Positions 61,022-64,000 of a stretch of DNA of 64,000 nt are shown one piece after another. This stretch comes from Staphylococcus equorum (GTDB lineage: Bacteria; Bacillota; Bacilli; Staphylococcales; Staphylococcaceae): the NCBI RefSeq assembly GCF_001747895.1, contig NZ_LNNB01000031.1:1-64000 (forward strand), given 5' to 3'. Position 1 is the first letter of the stretch. Every line of letters begins with the position of its first letter. The translations under genes were made by a program, and so were the position numbers. Under the pieces are notes generated by a model. It ran no database searches. It was not told where the DNA came from and was given only the letters and a program-made list of their open reading frames with translations.

Positions 61022-62083
61022 CTACTTTTTCAGATGTTTTTTGACTCCAGGTATAATTTCATTACCGATAAGTTCGATGTTTTTCATAATTTTATCGAAA
61101 GGTACACCACCAAAATCAATTTGGGCCATAAACCTTTGATGATTATATAGTTCATGTTGGTAAAGTATTTTTTCAATGATTTGCTGAGGGCTTCCTACCA
61201 TTAGGGCATCTCTATAATCAGGTGTATTTGCAAATTGTTGTTTTGGATAACCAGTACCTCTTATAAACGACATACCGACATTAATATGAGGGTAAAATTC
61301 ACGTAAAGCTGCTTGGGTTGTATCAGCAGTATAGAATAAACTTGCTGTAGAAACAGGTAATGCTTCTGCAGAATTGTCAAAGCCATATTCTTTGGCAGTT
61401 AAACGGTATTCGTCTATAGCATTTTTAAATGCCATTGCTGGACCACCTAAAGTTGTAATCATCATTGGAATACCTTGACGACCAGCCTTGATGGCACTAG
61501 CAGCAGGGCCACCTACCGCTCTCCAAATGGGTAACACATTATCAACAGGCCTTGGATAAATTTCTATGTTATTTAAGTCAGGTCTGAACTTACCAGACCA
61601 AGTAATTTTATTTGTTTTATTAAGCTCTAAAAGTAAATTTAATTTCTCTTCATAAAGTTCGTCGTAGTCATTTAAATCTAAACCAAATAAATCAAATATA
61701 CCAGTGCGTGATGCTCTTCCCGCTACGATTTCTGCGCGACCGTGAGAAATAAGGTCTAGTGTTGCAAAGTCTTCAAAAACTCTAACTGGATCAGCTGCAC
61801 TAATAATAGAGGATGAACTAGAGATTTTAATCGTATTTGTTGCTTGTGCGATTGCACCTAAAATAACAGTGTGTGCCTGTGTAGTAAAATGTTCTTGATG
61901 GCTTTCACCAACGCCGAAAACATTGATACCTGCTTGTTCAGCTAATTGACTCGCTTCGATTAATTCTTGTATACGTTTTTCAGAACTTACTTTTTCACCT
62001 TTATGAGGATTAAGTAAGTGGTCTCCAAGTGAATAAAGACCAAATTCTAATGGGGTGTTTTCATTCATTTTTAATTTAGCCAT
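61022..62083 (-). CDS. Luciferase-like (LLM) flavin-dependent monooxygenase
   Basis: 353 residues of the bacterial luciferase superfamily, a TIM barrel. It shows FGVGESHQEHFTTQAHTVILGAIA, RAEIVAGRASRTG, WRAVGGPAASA and the terminal GGVPFDKIMKNIEL. It resembles alkanal monooxygenase-like proteins of Firmicutes and needs reduced flavin from a partner. Operon: VOC dioxygenase, this gene, FMN reductase. The substrate is not known. Confidence 0.9.
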   Translation of the reverse strand: MAKLKMNENTPLEFGLYSLGDHLLNPHKGEKVSSEKRIQELIEASQLAEQAGINVFGVGESHQEHFTTQAHTVILGAIAQATNTIKISSSSSIISAADPVRVFEDFATLDLISHGRAEIVAGRASRTGIFDLFGLDLNDYDELYEEKLNLLLELNKTNKITWSGKFRPDLNNIEIYPRPVDNVLPIWRAVGGPAASAIKAGRQGIPMMITTLGGPAMAFKNAIDEYRLTAKEYGFDNSAEALPVSTASLFYTADTTQAALREFYPHINVGMSFIRGTGYPKQQFANTPDYRDALMVGSPQQIIEKILYQHELYNHQRFMAQIDFGGVPFDKIMKNIELIGNEIIPGVKKHLKK

Positions 62084-62096
62084 ATCGTATCATCCT

Positions 62097-63023
62097 TTAT
62101 AAATCATGTAGTTTAGACTCTATTTCTGTTCTTTGGTTTTCCATAAAATCTGGCAAATTGAGTTGTTTTCCTAGGTTTTCAATATCTGTATCAACCGTGA
62201 ATCCAGGTGAGGCAGTTGCAAATTCATACATAATACTATTATGTCGATAATAAAGAGATTTGAAAAAGTAGCGGTCTATAATACCACTATTATTTCCTGG
62301 GTTATGATTGATTGTATTTAATACGGCTTCTAAATTTGAATCTTTTGGTGTGTTCACGGCGATATGATGTACATATCCTTGACCAGGACGCGCACGTTCC
62401 CCTTGTTGTTCAATAACTACAAAATCAGTATACAAACCTTCTTGATCTAATGTCATAACTGTTTCGTCAGTGTCTTGACGAAGTGCGTAATTTAATTCGT
62501 TTTTTAAAAAATCGATTGTTGGTTGAGCTTTACGTACTCTAAGCTCAACGGGTCCCATACCTAATATTTGATGTTGTACAGGAACATCCGTATAAGGATT
62601 TTTTCTCCAAGTTGTGGGGATTTTATAATCATCGTTAACAAGCAATACGATTTCTAGATTATCGACATCTTTAAATAATAGTGCTGGCTGATTTAAATAT
62701 GTCATATCAGTTGTCGTAATATTAGCATCTGTAAGACGTGACTTGAAATAAGATAGTGCAGCTTCATTTGGAACAAGTAGTGATAAACGATGGATAGAAT
62801 TTGTACCAGGACGATTCTTACCTACATTTGGAATTTCAAAAAAACTTAGTAACGTACCGACAGAGCCAATTTCATCACCGAAAAATAAGTGATACATAGT
62901 TGGATTATCTTGGTTCACAGATTTTTCAACCAAGCGTAATCCTAATATTTGAGTGTAGAAGTTTTTGTTTATTTGAGCATCTTTTGTATACATTGAAATG
63001 TGATGATGACCGACAATATTCAT
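62097..63023 (-). CDS. VOC-family ring-cleaving dioxygenase (MhqO/MhqE-like)
   Basis: 308 residues, two glyoxalase/VOC modules. Metal ligands are visible as His in GHHHISMYT (residues 6-8), His in GYVHHIAVNTP and Glu in MYEFATASPG. It belongs to the MhqA/MhqE/MhqO group of hydroquinone or catechol dioxygenases that protect Firmicutes from quinones. Here it leads an operon with a monooxygenase and an FMN reductase rather than the usual MhqD hydrolase and MhqR repressor. The ATG is preceded by a weak GCGGGGGTAC site. Confidence 0.88.
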   Translation of the reverse strand: MNIVGHHHISMYTKDAQINKNFYTQILGLRLVEKSVNQDNPTMYHLFFGDEIGSVGTLLSFFEIPNVGKNRPGTNSIHRLSLLVPNEAALSYFKSRLTDANITTTDMTYLNQPALLFKDVDNLEIVLLVNDDYKIPTTWRKNPYTDVPVQHQILGMGPVELRVRKAQPTIDFLKNELNYALRQDTDETVMTLDQEGLYTDFVVIEQQGERARPGQGYVHHIAVNTPKDSNLEAVLNTINHNPGNNSGIIDRYFFKSLYYRHNSIMYEFATASPGFTVDTDIENLGKQLNLPDFMENQRTEIESKLHDL

Positions 63024-63230
63024 ATGTGTACCCCCGCATTATGATAATTTCTAGTTTTAATACTCATTACCTATTTAAAAGGAAATAAACCAATGTAGTA
63101 TAAAAAGTATACTAGTTATCTATAATATATGTCGAAAGTGGAAAAAAAGCAATAACTGTGAACTATTATAAGTAATACATAGTTTTCATTTAATTATATT
63201 AGTTTTACAAATCTATAATTAGTCGAAATA

Positions 63231-63276
63231 AAAATAGGCATAGATACATTGAATTACTATGTATCTATGCCTATTT
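63231..63276 (-). terminator. Terminator of the GntR-family regulator gene
   Basis: AAATAGGCATAGATACAT pairs with ATGTATCTATGCCTATTT; on the minus strand TTTATTTCG follows. The gap 63024-63280 otherwise shows only AT-rich DNA upstream of the VOC operon. Confidence 0.87.
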
Positions 63277-63280
63277 AATG

Positions 63281-63907
63281 TTATTCAGTTTTTTTAAAAT
63301 CTAAATAATAGAGACTGAATTCTAAATCATTTTTTAGATGTGTTTCTAATAATTCAACAGCTAAATCTATGTCTCTGTTAAATAGTGCCGCAACAATTTC
63401 CTTATGTTCTTCGATTAATCCAGGACGGCGTTGATTAATCACAGTTTGACTAAATAGATAGATAAAACTTTTATATTTTTGATACGTATCGAGTATAAAT
63501 TGATTATTTGTAGCTGCAATAATCTTTTGATGGAACTTGTCATTCGTTTCAATAATTTGAGATTCAGATTCTTTATCGATATTTATTTCGGCATAATTAT
63601 TTAATTCTTCTAAATCTTCTTTTGTGTATACTACTGCTGCTTTTCTTAATGCATAGGTTTCTAATAAAATACGCATTTCAAAAATTTGTCTATATTCTTC
63701 ACTTGTTGGCATGAAAATATAAGAGTTTTTAATAAAATATTCTAATTCTAGTTGTTTCAAAGCCTCGCGTATAGGTGTTCTGCTTACATCATACTTCTTA
63801 GCAAGTTTAGCTTCTGTAATCTTTTCATCTTTTTTTAATTCACCAGAAATAATATCATTTCTAATCTTTTGATAAACAGTTAATTCATTAGTGTTCAATT
63901 TCTTCAC
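63281..63907 (-). CDS. GntR-family (FadR subfamily, FCD domain) transcriptional regulator
   Basis: 208 residues: an N-terminal winged helix (KITEAKLAKKYDVSRTPIREALKQLE) and an all-helical FCD ligand domain with its acidic/His metal site (ETNDKFHQKI, HKEIVAAL, HLKND). FadR-type GntR proteins sense organic acids, gluconate or acyl-CoA. Palindromes AAATGTATACATTT and TAGTATAC lie just upstream (63947-63981), with a perfect cre beyond. This fits a gluconate-type operon continuing to the right of the window. Confidence 0.88.
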   Translation of the reverse strand: MKKLNTNELTVYQKIRNDIISGELKKDEKITEAKLAKKYDVSRTPIREALKQLELEYFIKNSYIFMPTSEEYRQIFEMRILLETYALRKAAVVYTKEDLEELNNYAEINIDKESESQIIETNDKFHQKIIAATNNQFILDTYQKYKSFIYLFSQTVINQRRPGLIEEHKEIVAALFNRDIDLAVELLETHLKNDLEFSLYYLDFKKTE

Positions 63908-63946
63908 CTCATTATAATAAGTGTACTATAAATAATTCTTTGAATA

Positions 63947-63999
63947 AATGTATACATTTTAATCATTTTAGTATACAATAATGTTTGTAAACGTTTTCA
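63947..63999. promoter_or_regulatory. GntR-type operators and perfect cre at the right edge
   Basis: AAATGTATACATTT (63947-63960) is a perfect palindrome, and a second GTATAC centre lies 20 bases away (63971-63976), two helical turns. TGTAAACGTTTTCA (63986-63999) matches the cre consensus in all fixed positions. B. subtilis GntR binds a GTATAC-centred palindrome. The sites lie between the regulator and a probable rightward operon that is cut off. Confidence 0.75.
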
Positions 64000-64000
64000 G

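Overview
The window is a low-GC Firmicute chromosome segment. It most likely comes from a coagulase-negative, novobiocin-resistant-type Staphylococcus (saprophyticus / xylosus / equorum / gallinarum group). The evidence is a staphylococcal cst persulfide locus, rbsUDK-rbsR, two SceD-like transglycosylases preceded by WalR boxes, a beta-type phenol-soluble-modulin-like peptide, a TrhO protein, a bacillithiol-transferase-like protein, and complete arabinose and xylose operons. The species call is inference. I see no rRNA, tRNA, insertion sequence, integrase, prophage or CRISPR array.

Layout. 0.2-6.7 kb: a leftward operon (aldehyde dehydrogenase, glutamine-synthetase-like ligase, SDR) sits back to back with an M20 amidohydrolase and is followed by a DASS transporter; this looks like an uncharacterised gamma-glutamyl-amine or amino-alcohol pathway. 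7-14.3 kb: bacillithiol-transferase-like protein, two sceD paralogues flanking an RluA pseudouridine synthase, a frameshifted HAD hydrolase, trhO, a small membrane protein and an MsrA-type reductase. 14.4-17.9 kb: ribose operon and its LacI repressor. 18.0-19.1 kb: three tandem copies of a type I toxin/antisense-RNA module (SprG/SprF or holin-like-toxin type). 19.4-25.8 kb: araR-araB-araD-araA-araE. 25.9-32.6 kb: PSM-beta-like peptide, methyltransferase, tauE-cstR / cstA-cstB, and an ABC exporter. 32.8-38.3 kb: a LacI-regulated catabolic operon (HisD/HpsN-like dehydrogenase, GntP-type permease, 3-hydroxyacyl-CoA-dehydrogenase-like enzyme, SDR) of unknown substrate. 38.6-44.1 kb: xylT-xylB-xylA and xylR. 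44.5-50 kb: ABC transporter, a YhgE-like protein with a MarR regulator under twin operators, and small membrane proteins. 50-52.6 kb: AEC carrier and a second xylulokinase-like gene. 52.8-56.6 kb: TPP riboswitch and tenI-thiO-thiS-thiG-thiF. 56.7-59.2 kb: nrdDG with paired NrdR boxes. 59.3-64 kb: choloylglycine-hydrolase-type enzyme, a flavin/luciferase-like/VOC dioxygenase operon, and a GntR-family regulator with divergent operators at the right edge.

How it fits together: much of the window is a sugar-catabolism region. Ribose, arabinose, xylose and probably a sugar acid or polyol all feed the pentose-phosphate pathway. Each operon has a local repressor and a CcpA (cre) site visible in the sequence. 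Between these operons lie stress functions (persulfide, methionine sulfoxide, quinone/flavin), cell-wall hydrolases under WalR, and the triplicated type I toxin locus between rbsR and araR. The best candidates for undescribed biology are the HisD-like operon at 32.8-38.3 kb, the GS-like/ALDH/SDR/M20 cluster at 0.2-5.1 kb, and the triplicated toxin-antisense array at 18.0-19.1 kb.
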